Part shown: in pieces, positions 39,288-48,462 of the stretch
Position numbering within the stretch: position 1 is the first letter of the stretch
Layout: each line of letters begins with the position of its first letter
DNA from: Actinomycetes bacterium
Lineage (GTDB): Bacteria > Actinomycetota > Acidimicrobiia > Acidimicrobiales > Palsa-688
Assembly (NCBI GenBank): GCA_021828475.1
Contig: JAJZIY010000004.1
Coordinates: 1-64,000 of the forward strand
Direction of reading: 5' to 3'
DNA: 64,000 nt
Made by a program: the position numbers and the translations under genes
Notes under the pieces: model-generated
What the model was told of the DNA's origin: nothing
Database searches by the model: none
Seen by the model: only the letters and a program-made list of their open reading frames with translations

Positions 39288-42200
39288 ATGCCCGAGAGGA
39301 TTTGCGTGGACGGTAACGAGGCTGCGGCGCGCGTGGCCTACCTGCTGTCCGAAGTCGTCGCGATCTACCCGATCACGCCGGCGTCGCCCATGGGCGAGCA
39401 CGCCGACGACTGGGCGGCCGCCAACCGCCCCAACCTCTGGGGCCAGGTGCCCGAGATCGTGGAGATGCAGTCCGAGGCCGGTGCGGCCGGGGCTCTGCAC
39501 GGGGCCCTGCAGAAGGGCGCGCTGGCCACGACCTTCACGGCGTCCCAGGGCCTGCTGCTCATGCTGCCCAACATGTTCAAGATCGCCGGGGAACTGCTGC
39601 CTACGGTCGTGCACGTTGCTGCCCGCAGTGTCGCCACGCATGCGCTGTCGATCTTCGGCGACCACTCCGACGTGATGGCGGCGCGCTCGACGGGCTTCGC
39701 CATGCTGTGCGCCAACACCGTGCAGGAAGCCCAGGACTTCGCCCTGGTGGCCCATTCGGCCGCCCTGCGCTCGAGGGTGCCTTTCCTGCACTTCTTCGAC
39801 GGGTTCCGCACCTCCCACGAGGTCGCGACCATCGACCCTCTCGACGAGGAGCAGGTGCGCGCCCTGGTGGACCAGGGCGCGGTGCTCGAAGTGCGCTCGC
39901 GGGGCATGGACCCCGACCGTCCGGACGTGCGGGGCACGGCGCAGAACCCGGACGTGTTCTTCCAGGGCCGCGAAGCGGCGAACCCCTACTACGACGCCGT
40001 CGCTGGCATCGTCGCCGAGGCGATGCACAAGCTCGAGGGCACCACCGGTCGTCACTACGACCTGGTCGAGTACGTCGGCGCCCCGGACGCCGACCGGGTG
40101 GTCGTGGCCATGGGGTCTGCTTGTGGTGCCATCGAGGAGATGGTCGCGGACATGGTGGCACAGGGCCGCCGGGTCGGGCTGGTGAAGGTGCGCCTGTACA
40201 GGCCGTTCCCGGCTCAGGCGCTCGTCCGGGCCCTGCCGCCGAGCGTGCGCGTCATCGCGGTCCTGGACCGCTGCAAGGAGGCCGGCAGCGTGGGCGAGCC
40301 CCTCTACCTCGACGTGCGCGCCGCCATAGACGAGGCCGTCGAGGCCGGCCGCGCCGAAGGGGCCGCCCCGCCGTTCGCAGACCCGCCTGTCGTCGTCGGG
40401 GGCCGCTACGGCCTGTCGTCAAAAGAGCTGACTCCGTCCATGGCGAAGGCGGTCTTCGACGAACTGGCCAGACCGGCACCGCGCCGCCATTTCACCGTCG
40501 GTATCCACGACGACCTGACCAAGCTCAGCCTCGACTGGGACCCGTCGCTGCACCTGCCCCGCCCCGCCGGCCAGTTGCAGGCCGTCTTCTACGGGCTGGG
40601 CTCCGACGGCACCGTCGGTGCCAACAAGAACAGCGCGAAGATCATCGCCGCCGCCACCGGCCACCACGCCCAGGGCTATTTCGTCTACGACTCCAAGAAG
40701 TCCGGCGCGATGACGGTGTCCCACCTGCGTTTCGGGCCGGCGCCCATCTACTCGAGCTACCTCGTGGAGGACGCCGACTTCGTGGCTTGCCACCAGTTCG
40801 GTCTGCTGGAGCGGGCCGACGTGCTGTCGGTGGCCAAGCACGGGGCCAAGTTCCTCCTCAACTGCTCCTTCGGACCGGATGAGGTTTGGGAGCACCTGTC
40901 CCCGCGGGTACAGGGACAGATCGTAGACAAGGGCCTCGAGCTCTGGGTGGTGGACGCGGGGGCCATCGCTGCTCAGGCCGGCCTGGGCAGCCGCATTAAC
41001 ACGGTCATGCAGGTCTGCTTCTTCGCCGTGTCGGGGCTCATAGCGGTCGAGGAGGCCATCGGACGGATCAAGGCGGCGGTCAGCAAGACCTACGCCAAGC
41101 GGGGCGAGGCGGTGGTGCAACGCAACTTCTCCGCCATCGACGCCGCCCTGGCCGGCCTGGCGCGGGTGCTTGTCCCCCCGTCGTTGGCGCTCGGTGCGCC
41201 GGCGGCGGAGGTCTTGGCCCTGGACGCCCTGGTTGCGCCGTCGGTGCTCGCCTGGGCCGATGCTACCGGGGCATTCGTCGACAGGGTAACCGTCCCGCTC
41301 ATAGCCGGCCGGGGTGAGGAGCTGCCCACGTCGGCGGTCCCCGTCGACGGGCGGTTCCCGGCGGGGACTTCGAAGCTGGAGAAGCGCCGCCTGGCCGCTG
41401 AGATCCCCGTGTGGGACGCGAGCCTGTGCACCGACTGCGGCAAGTGCGCCATCGTGTGCCCACATGCCGCCCTGCGGATGAAGGTGTTCGCGCCCGAGGA
41501 GCTCGAGCGCCAGGGTGAGCGCCCGGAGAGCTTCCAGGCCAAGGCGTTCAGGTCGAAGGACCTGTCGGGTCACCTGCTGTCGGTCCAGGTCTCGCCGGAC
41601 GACTGCACCGGCTGCCGGGTCTGTGTCGAAGTCTGCCCGGCCAAGTCCAAGACCGACCCCACGCACCGTTCGATCAACATGGTGCCGGTGGGCGAAGCTC
41701 GCGGCACCGAGCTCGCCAACTGGGACTTCTTTTCGGGGATCCGCAGCGTGGACCGCACGGCGCTGCCGCACGACAACGTCAAGGGGGCGGCTTCGCTCGA
41801 GCCCTTGTTCGAGTTCTCCGGAGCCTGCTCCGGCTGCGGCGAGACGATGTACCTGCGCTTGCTTTCGCAGCTCTTCGGGGACCGCTTGCTGATAGCCAAC
41901 GCCACCGGTTGCTCCTCCATCTACGGCGGCAACCTGCCCACCACACCCTGGACGGTCAACGCACAGGGCCGCGGCCCGGCCTGGGCCAACTCGCTGTTCG
42001 AGGACAATGCAGAGTTCGGGCTCGGCATCAGGCTCGGTCTCGAGGCGCAGCGTCGGCGGGCAGTGGCCCTGCTGCGGTCGCTGGCACCCGAGGTGGGTGA
42101 CGGCCTGGCAGGCGAGCTGCTCGCCAACATCGAGCAACTCGACGAGAGCGCAATCGAGGCCCAGCGCGTGCGTGTCGCCGCCCTGCGCCGGAGCCTGGTC

Positions 42201-42986
42201 GCCCTCAGGACGGGCGCCAGGGCCGACGAGGCTGCCGAGCTCGACCAGTTGGCCGGAGACCTCGTCCGCAAGACGGTGTGGATAGTGGGCGGTGACGGCT
42301 GGGCCTACGACATCGGCTTCGGTGGCCTCGACCAGGTCCTCGCATCGGGCGCCAACGTCAACGTGCTCGTGCTCGACACAGAGGTGTACTCGAACACCGG
42401 CGGCCAGGCGTCCAAGTCGACCCCGAGGGGCGCCGTCGCCCGCTTCGCTGCGGCTGGCAAGACCACGCCCAAGAAGGACCTCGCCAGCGTGGCCCGCTCC
42501 TACGGCAACGTGTACGTCGCCCAGGTGGCCATCGGCGCCAACGACGTGCAGACGGTGAAGGCCCTGCTCGAGGCCGAGGCCTACGAGGGCCCGTCGCTGG
42601 TGCTCGCCTACTCGACCTGTATCGCCCACGGCATCGACATGGCGCAGTCCATGGCCCACCAGAAAGACGCCGTGCGTTCGGGCTACTGGCCGCTCTACCG
42701 GTTCCATCCGGACGAGAAGGACGGCGGCCACCCCTTCGCTCTGGACTCCAAGGAGCCGACCGTGCCGATCGCCGAGTTCGTCAGCTCGGAGGTGCGCTAC
42801 AGGGCCCTCGCCCGGGAACGCCCGGACCAGGCGCAGCACATGCTCGACCTGCTCCAGGCCGACACAGCGGAGCGTTGGCGCTACTACAGCCAGTTGGCCG
42901 GTGTCGAGCGCAGGGCCCCGGAGCATCTCGAGGTCGACCACGATGGTTCGGGCGTCACGGCGGGACCGGGCGACACCGAGGACTGA
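39288..42986 (+). CDS. nifJ: Pyruvate:ferredoxin (flavodoxin) oxidoreductase
   Basis: A 1232-residue homodimeric PFOR: pyruvate + CoA to acetyl-CoA + CO2 with reduced ferredoxin, oxygen-sensitive in most bacteria. Domains in order: CVDGNEAAARVAYLLSEVVA with YPITPASPMGEHAD (domain I), the transketolase C-like domain, the gamma domain (YGLGSDGTVGANKNSAKII), two [4Fe-4S] ferredoxin motifs (CTDCGKCAIVCPH and CTGCRVCVEVCPA), and the thiamine-diphosphate domain with the proximal-cluster Cys (ACSGCGETMYLR, GDGWAYDIGFGG, EVYSNTGGQASK) and the late STCIAHG Cys. All appear intact. ATG 39288 is preceded by CGGAGGTCCGAAAGG. The ferredoxin gene follows after 79 bases and is its likely electron acceptor. 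Confidence 0.95.
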   Translation: MPERICVDGNEAAARVAYLLSEVVAIYPITPASPMGEHADDWAAANRPNLWGQVPEIVEMQSEAGAAGALHGALQKGALATTFTASQGLLLMLPNMFKIAGELLPTVVHVAARSVATHALSIFGDHSDVMAARSTGFAMLCANTVQEAQDFALVAHSAALRSRVPFLHFFDGFRTSHEVATIDPLDEEQVRALVDQGAVLEVRSRGMDPDRPDVRGTAQNPDVFFQGREAANPYYDAVAGIVAEAMHKLEGTTGRHYDLVEYVGAPDADRVVVAMGSACGAIEEMVADMVAQGRRVGLVKVRLYRPFPAQALVRALPPSVRVIAVLDRCKEAGSVGEPLYLDVRAAIDEAVEAGRAEGAAPPFADPPVVVGGRYGLSSKELTPSMAKAVFDELARPAPRRHFTVGIHDDLTKLSLDWDPSLHLPRPAGQLQAVFYGLGSDGTVGANKNSAKIIAAATGHHAQGYFVYDSKKSGAMTVSHLRFGPAPIYSSYLVEDADFVACHQFGLLERADVLSVAKHGAKFLLNCSFGPDEVWEHLSPRVQGQIVDKGLELWVVDAGAIAAQAGLGSRINTVMQVCFFAVSGLIAVEEAIGRIKAAVSKTYAKRGEAVVQRNFSAIDAALAGLARVLVPPSLALGAPAAEVLALDALVAPSVLAWADATGAFVDRVTVPLIAGRGEELPTSAVPVDGRFPAGTSKLEKRRLAAEIPVWDASLCTDCGKCAIVCPHAALRMKVFAPEELERQGERPESFQAKAFRSKDLSGHLLSVQVSPDDCTGCRVCVEVCPAKSKTDPTHRSINMVPVGEARGTELANWDFFSGIRSVDRTALPHDNVKGAASLEPLFEFSGACSGCGETMYLRLLSQLFGDRLLIANATGCSSIYGGNLPTTPWTVNAQGRGPAWANSLFEDNAEFGLGIRLGLEAQRRRAVALLRSLAPEVGDGLAGELLANIEQLDESAIEAQRVRVAALRRSLVALRTGARADEAAELDQLAGDLVRKTVWIVGGDGWAYDIGFGGLDQVLASGANVNVLVLDTEVYSNTGGQASKSTPRGAVARFAAAGKTTPKKDLASVARSYGNVYVAQVAIGANDVQTVKALLEAEAYEGPSLVLAYSTCIAHGIDMAQSMAHQKDAVRSGYWPLYRFHPDEKDGGHPFALDSKEPTVPIAEFVSSEVRYRALARERPDQAQHMLDLLQADTAERWRYYSQLAGVERRAPEHLEVDHDGSGVTAGPGDTED

Positions 42987-43038
42987 GGACCGACGTCGCG
43001 CCCCGTGCAGGTGGTCGCCGGGGCGCGACGGACGGTGA

Positions 43039-43290
<252 letters not shown>

Positions 43291-43297
43291 AACGGCG

Positions 43298-43341
43298 GCG
43301 AGGGCGCAGCGAGGTGCTCAGCGCCTGGCTGCGCCCCTCGC
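43298..43341. terminator. Bidirectional terminator hairpin between ferredoxin and DosR-like genes
   Basis: GCGAGGGCGCAGC (43298-43310) pairs with GCTGCGCCCCTCGC (43328-43341) with a single bulged base and a 17-base loop. It begins 7 bases after the ferredoxin stop and ends 3 bases before the end of the convergent regulator gene. Confidence 0.65.
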
Positions 43342-43344
43342 CCC

Positions 43345-44010
43345 TCAGGCTTGACCGCCCCCGTAGTCGCCGCCGGCGTGGCCCGAGCGGGCACGGGTGG
43401 CGTACACGGCGGCCTCGGTCCGCCGCGAGAAGCCCATCTTGGCCAGGAGGTTGGAGACGTAGTTCTTCACGGTCTTCTCGGCCAGGAACATCTCGGCCCC
43501 GATCTGGCGGTTTGTCTTGCCCTCGGCGATCAGGTCGAGGATCCGCCGCTCCTGGGGCGAGAGCTTGGAGATGCGCTCGTCCTCCTGCTTGCCGCGTAGG
43601 CGCTCCATCACCCGTGCAGTGAGGGCCGGGTCGATGAGGGACTGGCCTGCGGCCACCCGGCGCACCGCCGTGACGAGCTCGGTGCCGCGGACCTGCTTGA
43701 GCAGGTAGCCGCTCGCTCCGGCGAGGATCGCCGAGAAAAGGGCGTCGTCGTCGGCGAAAGAGGTGAGCATGAGGCACCTGAGCTCTGGCATGACGGCGCG
43801 AAGGTCGCGGCACACCTCGATACCGCTCGTGCCCGGTAGGCGTACGTCGAGGACGGCGACGTCGGGGCGGGTCGGGGGCACCCTGAGCATGGCCTCTTCG
43901 GCGTTGGAGGCCTCGCCGACGACTTCGAGGTCCTCCTGGGTCTCGAAGAGCTCGCGTAGGCCCCTGCGTACGATCTCGTGGTCGTCGAGCAGGAACACTC
44001 TTACTGGCAC
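43345..44010 (-). CDS. devR: DosR/DevR-type NarL-family response regulator
   Basis: A 221-residue response regulator very like mycobacterial DosR. The receiver has VRVFLLDDHEIVRRGL (acidic pair 9-10), PDVAVLDVRLP (phospho-Asp 55), MLTS and ILAGASGYLLK. The LuxR-type HTH domain has LSPQERRILDLIAEGKTNRQIG and a recognition helix AEKTVKNYVSNLLAKMG, which carries the Lys and Asn residues that contact DNA in DosR. The start is taken as GTG 44010: GGAGGG lies just upstream and the N-terminus then aligns with DosR (MVKVFL). ATG 44028 is the alternative. DosR-like boxes stand before several genes in the window. No kinase is adjacent; the DevS-like kinase at 13574-15460 is the candidate partner. Confidence 0.9.
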   Translation of the reverse strand: MPVRVFLLDDHEIVRRGLRELFETQEDLEVVGEASNAEEAMLRVPPTRPDVAVLDVRLPGTSGIEVCRDLRAVMPELRCLMLTSFADDDALFSAILAGASGYLLKQVRGTELVTAVRRVAAGQSLIDPALTARVMERLRGKQEDERISKLSPQERRILDLIAEGKTNRQIGAEMFLAEKTVKNYVSNLLAKMGFSRRTEAAVYATRARSGHAGGDYGGGQA

Positions 44011-44248
44011 TTGTCCCTCCACTCCCATCTGCCCTTCCGGGCCCTGTCCGGTGTTCGGTCGGGTACCGACAACGTTACTGCGATAACAGGCGGCGCCTGG
44101 CCTACCTCGGCCCGATGGTCCGGCGGCCCTCAGTCCGACCGCTCCTTGCCCACGCGCCGGGGCCCCGGTAGGGGGGCTTGCACCCTCCCTTCCGGGGCCC
44201 AGTGCGCAGGGGGCTCGTGAGCCGTTCGGGGAATTTCGCGGCCCGTGC

Positions 44249-44902
44249 CTACGAGGGGTTGGGAACCAACCTGTCAGCACCGCTCGGGGCGGTGAACCCA
44301 CCGGTGGTGACCGTGTCCAGCTTGGGGATCTCCTGTTCCAGGGGCACCCGGCGCATGTGGCGGATGCCGAGGGCCGAGAGGGCCAGGGTGAGGACGGCCA
44401 GGACGAACGAGGCGATCGAGGCGAGCAGGGCGATCTGGCCGATCTTCCACCAGCCGTAGGCATTGAGCAGCATGCCCCGGAGGCTGGTGCCCTGGAACAC
44501 CGTCTGCTCGAGGGCCTTCAACTGCGTTGCCTGGGCGCTACCGGCCGGTGCGGCCATTGCGGCGGCGCTGACCTTGGCGTAGACGCCGCCGTAGGGCATC
44601 TCCGAGAGGTGGATGGCGATGAAGTGGTCGGCATAGGCCTCGGCCTGTGCGCCCGTCGTCATCTGCTTACCCGCGTACTTCTCCAGGTAGGGGATCATCG
44701 CCGGGGTGATCTCGGTGCCCGGCTTGGCATTCGCGAACGCGGCTTTCGACGGGAAGGTGATGTCCTGTGCCTTCAGCTGGCTGCTCACGGTGTTGTTGCT
44801 GTAGCTGTAACCCCAATAGGCGAGCGCTCCGGCGGCCAGCAGGATCACGGTCAGCAACATCCCGGCGGCACTGACGAGGGCATCAAATGACTTCCTGCGC
44901 AT
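44249..44902 (-). CDS. Two-TM membrane protein of unknown function
   Basis: A 217-residue protein with one helix at about 8-30 (SAAGMLLTVILLAAGALAYW) and another at about 155-178 (IALLASIASFVLAVLTLALS), separated by a roughly 120-residue extracytoplasmic region (ITFPSKAAFANAKPGTEITP, GKQMTTGAQAEAYADHFIA). The C-terminus is cytosolic. Proteins of this kind occur in actinobacteria without assigned function. ATG 44902 has AAAGGAAAG 6 bases upstream. A DosR-like box is about 90 bases upstream and the DosR-like gene itself lies downstream on the same strand, so it may be a regulon member. The 238-base gap to the regulator shows no other gene. Confidence 0.75.
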   Translation of the reverse strand: MRRKSFDALVSAAGMLLTVILLAAGALAYWGYSYSNNTVSSQLKAQDITFPSKAAFANAKPGTEITPAMIPYLEKYAGKQMTTGAQAEAYADHFIAIHLSEMPYGGVYAKVSAAAMAAPAGSAQATQLKALEQTVFQGTSLRGMLLNAYGWWKIGQIALLASIASFVLAVLTLALSALGIRHMRRVPLEQEIPKLDTVTTGGFTAPSGADRLVPNPS

Positions 44903-44989
44903 TTGCTTTCCTTTCTCTGCGCCCCTCCGGCTTTTTGTTTGCCTCGGGGCCCTGGGACCATGATGCTTCCCGCCCCGAGCTGGCCCTTA

Positions 44990-45003
44990 GGGTCATATGT
45001 CCC
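44990..45003. promoter_or_regulatory. DosR-like box GGGTCATATGTCCC upstream of the two-TM gene
   Basis: On the minus strand it reads GGGACATATGACCC, matching 11 of 14 DosR-core positions and fully palindromic. A hexamer CATCAT (minus strand, 44965 down to 44960) is at the 36.5-bp spacing seen in the other promoters but lacks the first T of TANNNT. The divergent deacetylase gene starts 58 bases away on the other side. Confidence 0.5.
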
Positions 45004-45060
45004 TCGGTAGGTCCTCCAAAGTCACCGGCGCATAGGCCACCCGAACGCGGCTTTCCGGGC

Positions 45061-46155
45061 ATGCGGACGCGGCAGGGTGCGTACGCTGCAACAGTGCTCT
45101 ATGTCAGTGCTTCGCCCGAGCTGGACCACCACCTGACGGGAGCCGGGCACCCAGAGCGCCCCGAGCGGGCCGTGGCGGCCGTCGAGGGGGTGCGCGCCGC
45201 CGGGCTGCAGGAGGCAGCCGAGCTATTGGCGCCCCGCCAGGCGTCCCGGGCCGAGCTGACGAGGGTGCACGACGCGGGCTACCTGGACCGTATCGAGGAG
45301 CTGTGCCGCGCCGGCGGTGGCAGGTTGGACGCCGACACCGTGACCTCGCCCGGCTCGTGGCCGACAGCCCTGACCGCCGCAGGCGGGGCTCTTGCCGCTG
45401 TCGAGGCCCTCCAGGCCGCAGGTGAGGGGGTGGCCTTCGTGGGCCACCGGCCGCCGGGCCACCACGCCACGGCAGACCAGGCCATGGGCTTCTGCCTGCT
45501 CAACAACGTGGCCGTGGCAGGCGCCGCCCTGGCGGAGCAGGGTGAGCGGGTGCTCGTCGTGGACTGGGACGTCCACCACGGCAACGGCACCCAGGCCATC
45601 TTCTGGGACGACCCTCGGGTGCTGTACGTGTCGACCCACCAGTGGCCCCTCTACCCGGGCACGGGGGCGGCCCAGGCCACCGGCGGCCATCGCGCACCCG
45701 GGCTCACCCTCAACGTCCCGTTGCCGCCGGGCGCTACGGGCGACGTGCTGCGCTACGCCTTCGACACCGTGGTGTGGCCGGCTGTGCAACGCTTCGCGCC
45801 GACGTGGGCGCTCGTCTCGGCCGGCTTCGATGCCCACCGGTCCGACCCCCTGGCGGACATGCATCTCAGTGCCGGCGACTTCGCCGACATGGCAGTGGTC
45901 GTGAACGAGATGGTGGGCAGGCCCGGCCGAATGGTGCTCGTCCTCGAAGGCGGTTACGACCTTTCCGCTGTGACCGAAAGCACCGGCTCGGTGCTTTCGG
46001 CGCTGCTGGGTGGCAGCTTCCGGCCCGAGGCGGCAACGTCCGGGGGGCCCGGGCGGGAGATGGTAGACCGTGCCCGCGCCGCCCACGCTGCCGCCCTCGA
46101 TGGTGTCGCTCCTGGTCAGGCGCTCAAGGCCGGCGAGGGGGAGCCGATCATCTAA
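45061..46155 (+). CDS. Histone deacetylase-family (acetoin utilisation-type) hydrolase
   Basis: A 364-residue zinc-dependent deacetylase of the HDAC/AcuC/acetylpolyamine amidohydrolase superfamily. Conserved parts: GHPERPERAVAAVEG, HRPPGHHATADQAMGFCLLNNVA (charge-relay His pair), VLVVDWDVHHGNGTQ (zinc Asp/His), YPGTGAA and SAGFDAHRSDPLADM (second zinc Asp). All active-site residues are seen. Bacterial members remove acetyl groups from proteins or small amines; here a link to the GNAT/acyl-CoA synthetase fusion at 15978-18698 is only inference. The start is ATG 45061 or GTG 45094 (VLYVSASP); the longer frame enters the promoter of the divergent gene. Confidence 0.88.
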   Translation: MRTRQGAYAATVLYVSASPELDHHLTGAGHPERPERAVAAVEGVRAAGLQEAAELLAPRQASRAELTRVHDAGYLDRIEELCRAGGGRLDADTVTSPGSWPTALTAAGGALAAVEALQAAGEGVAFVGHRPPGHHATADQAMGFCLLNNVAVAGAALAEQGERVLVVDWDVHHGNGTQAIFWDDPRVLYVSTHQWPLYPGTGAAQATGGHRAPGLTLNVPLPPGATGDVLRYAFDTVVWPAVQRFAPTWALVSAGFDAHRSDPLADMHLSAGDFADMAVVVNEMVGRPGRMVLVLEGGYDLSAVTESTGSVLSALLGGSFRPEAATSGGPGREMVDRARAAHAAALDGVAPGQALKAGEGEPII

Positions 46156-46265
46156 GAAGTGCAGCGCCGGGGCCCCAGGTCGTACCGCCCGGGCCGTGAC
46201 GAGGCCCGCCGATCGGTGGTACGCGCACGCAGGTGGGCCACTCGGCGCGCCGGGTGGCTGGGGAC

Positions 46266-47357
46266 ATGGTGAGCACCGGCACCTCTCCTGCGCGCGTGGT
46301 GCGTAGCGTCGGGTGGGACGAGACGGACTTGGTGGAGGGGACCGAGGCGCTCTTGTGGGCTGGCGGACCGCGGGAGGGCACCGGTCCGGAGGAACTGCCC
46401 GGTCCCGACGAACTGCCCGAGCCGGACCTGGCTGTGAGGGCCGTCTTGTCGTGGGCCCGCCCCCGGGTGCTCCGCTTCGAGACGGCCACGCCCGAACCCC
46501 TGCCCGAACTGTTGCTCGTGAGCACCCTGGCGGTCAGCGGGCCTGCCCGTTTCGTCGTTCGCAAGAACTATCAGGTCGGTAACACTGCTGTCTGCGACCC
46601 TCCGGAGCGGGTGCACATCGTCGAACGCCGGGACCTGTTCCGGGTGGCGGCCGCCACCGAGGTGCTGGTGCGGGCCCAGGCGCAGGAGTGGAAGGCCCGG
46701 TCGGTGGACTGTTCGCTCGGCGGCATGCGGCTCTTCGTCCCCTGCACCCTGGAGGTCGGCCAGCCGGTGGAGGTGGCCCCGGTCCTGCTCAGGGGGGAGC
46801 AGGTCGGCATCGGGTCCGTTGTCAGGCACTGCCAGCCGTACCTGGCGGTCCCGGCGCCGGGCATTGCGGCTTCGCCACGGCCGACCCCTCCACGCCCTGT
46901 GGGCACCCAGGCTTCACAGGCGCGGCCCGGCGCCATCGTGGGCCTGCAGTTCGTCTCCGTCAGCGGCGAGACCGAGCGCCTGCTCACCCAGTTCGTCGGT
47001 TACCACCAGCGCCGCCTGATGCCACGGGTGCACGCGGTCACGTCGCTCGAGTACAAGTCGCACGGCCGGGCATTTGTGGAGGCCTTCGGGACGGACCTGT
47101 CGCCGGGCGACCTCTTGTACAAGGCCTACGAGGCCCACGTCCCCGGTGAGCGCGTCGACCTGCGGATCAGGGTCGGGCGCAAGACCTTCGACTTCGCCGC
47201 TTTCGTGTTGTCGAGCGAACCGGGCCAGGAGGAGGAGGGAGTGCCGCGCCGGCACCTGGTCAGGGTGGCGCTACAGGAGTCGTCCGAGGCAGGCGAGGCG
47301 CAGTTCCGCAAGGCGGTACGTGAGCTGGCCATCGAAAGGGTGGCAGGCGGCCCTTGA
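46266..47357 (+). CDS. PilZ-domain protein, putative c-di-GMP effector
   Basis: A 363-residue protein. The first 100 residues are acidic and variable. The PilZ domain spans about residues 110-245: RRDLFRVAAATEV is the RxxxR motif and VDCSLGGMRLFVP the (D/N)xSxxG motif, and FVSVSGETERLLTQFVGYHQR closes the domain. The final 110 residues (LEYKSHGRAFVEAFGTDLSPGD and following) form a second beta-rich domain without the motifs, possibly a degenerate PilZ. The target process is unknown; no flagellar, pilus or cellulose genes are adjacent. ATG 46266 is taken as start; GTG 46233 and GTG 46269 are possible. It ends 2 bases before the convergent membrane-protein gene. Confidence 0.75.
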   Translation: MVSTGTSPARVVRSVGWDETDLVEGTEALLWAGGPREGTGPEELPGPDELPEPDLAVRAVLSWARPRVLRFETATPEPLPELLLVSTLAVSGPARFVVRKNYQVGNTAVCDPPERVHIVERRDLFRVAAATEVLVRAQAQEWKARSVDCSLGGMRLFVPCTLEVGQPVEVAPVLLRGEQVGIGSVVRHCQPYLAVPAPGIAASPRPTPPRPVGTQASQARPGAIVGLQFVSVSGETERLLTQFVGYHQRRLMPRVHAVTSLEYKSHGRAFVEAFGTDLSPGDLLYKAYEAHVPGERVDLRIRVGRKTFDFAAFVLSSEPGQEEEGVPRRHLVRVALQESSEAGEAQFRKAVRELAIERVAGGP

Positions 47358-47359
47358 GC

Positions 47360-48400
47360 TCAGGCTGCCGGCCACGCGTCGACGGCCGTGGCCGTGGCCC
47401 GGTGGCGGCCGCGCGCCAACACGATGGTGGCCAGGACGAGCAGGGCCAGGGCGGCCGCCGTTTCGGCGCCCCAGACGGCAGTGAGCGAGACGTGTGAACG
47501 GACGACGTCGATGCCCGTCAGCCGACCGCCGTTGAGGTAGTCCTGGACGGGCTCGAGCGTACCCACCAGTGCCTCGAGCAGTTGCGAGCCCAGGGCTGTG
47601 GCCGCCCCGACGACAGCCCAGGCGCCGGCGGCCGGCGGGGCCCAGAACGCGCCCAGGACTACGACGGCCCCCACGGCCAGGCCGGCCAGGACACCGGGGA
47701 CGGCGACGCCGAGGGGTTGGTCGAAAGTGAGGCCGTTGACGGGTACCGACAGCAGGGCGCCACCTGTTCCGCGGTAGACGAGCTGTCCCGACTGCCAGCT
47801 CGGCCAGAACTCCGCTACCGCGACAAGGCCGACCATGCTGAGGGCGACCGACCGCCCGCGGGAGGAGGCACCCCGGCCCGGGCGGCCCATCGGTACCAGA
47901 CTGGCGCCGAGCAGCACACCCGCGAGGCCGGCGGCCAGGCCGGCCAGGGACAGCCAGGCCCCTGCGGCGCCCGCACTGGCCTCGTCGAAACCGCCGAGGA
48001 CATTGGCTACCAGCACCCCTGCCTCCACGAGGCCCAGACCGGCGCCCAGGGCCACCGCCTCGCGCAGCCAGCGGCCCGCCAGGGCAAGGAAGGCCGCCCC
48101 CGCCCACCCCGCCTCCAGGCAGGCGAACATGGCGATGTAGTGGGGCAGCGCCGTCACCGGGGCGGCGGGGTCGCCGGGGTAGAGCGGGAACATGGCCGCC
48201 ACGTGCAGTGCCACCGCTACGACCATCAGGGCGCCGCACGCCGCCACCTGGCCCCGTGGGGGGGCGGTTGCCTGCCCGGGGACCGGCTCCCGGGCCGTGG
48301 TGCTCGCTGCGTGGGCCCCGGGGGCGGGCCAGCCCCCGGGGCTGTCCCCGGGGCCCACGACGCCGGTGGGCCCCTCGGTCGGCCAGGCGGCAACGCTCAC
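47360..48400 (-). CDS. Multi-pass membrane protein of unknown function
   Basis: A 346-residue integral membrane protein with about eight to nine hydrophobic helices, for example ACGALMVVAVALHVAAMFPL, LPHYIAMFACLEAGWAGAA and ETAAALALLVLATIVLARG. A Pro/Gly-rich N-terminal 50 residues precede the first helix. No transporter or enzyme signature is recognised. GTG 48400 is the first start after the upstream non-coding stretch. It is downstream of the class II aldolase gene by 62 bases on the same strand and could be part of that transcription unit. Confidence 0.6.
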   Translation of the reverse strand: MSVAAWPTEGPTGVVGPGDSPGGWPAPGAHAASTTAREPVPGQATAPPRGQVAACGALMVVAVALHVAAMFPLYPGDPAAPVTALPHYIAMFACLEAGWAGAAFLALAGRWLREAVALGAGLGLVEAGVLVANVLGGFDEASAGAAGAWLSLAGLAAGLAGVLLGASLVPMGRPGRGASSRGRSVALSMVGLVAVAEFWPSWQSGQLVYRGTGGALLSVPVNGLTFDQPLGVAVPGVLAGLAVGAVVVLGAFWAPPAAGAWAVVGAATALGSQLLEALVGTLEPVQDYLNGGRLTGIDVVRSHVSLTAVWGAETAAALALLVLATIVLARGRHRATATAVDAWPAA

Positions 48401-48462
48401 CTGCCCATACTGCCTCCAGTCTGGCCCGACGCAGTGCCGGTCGTCCCAGGCGGGGGTGTTTC

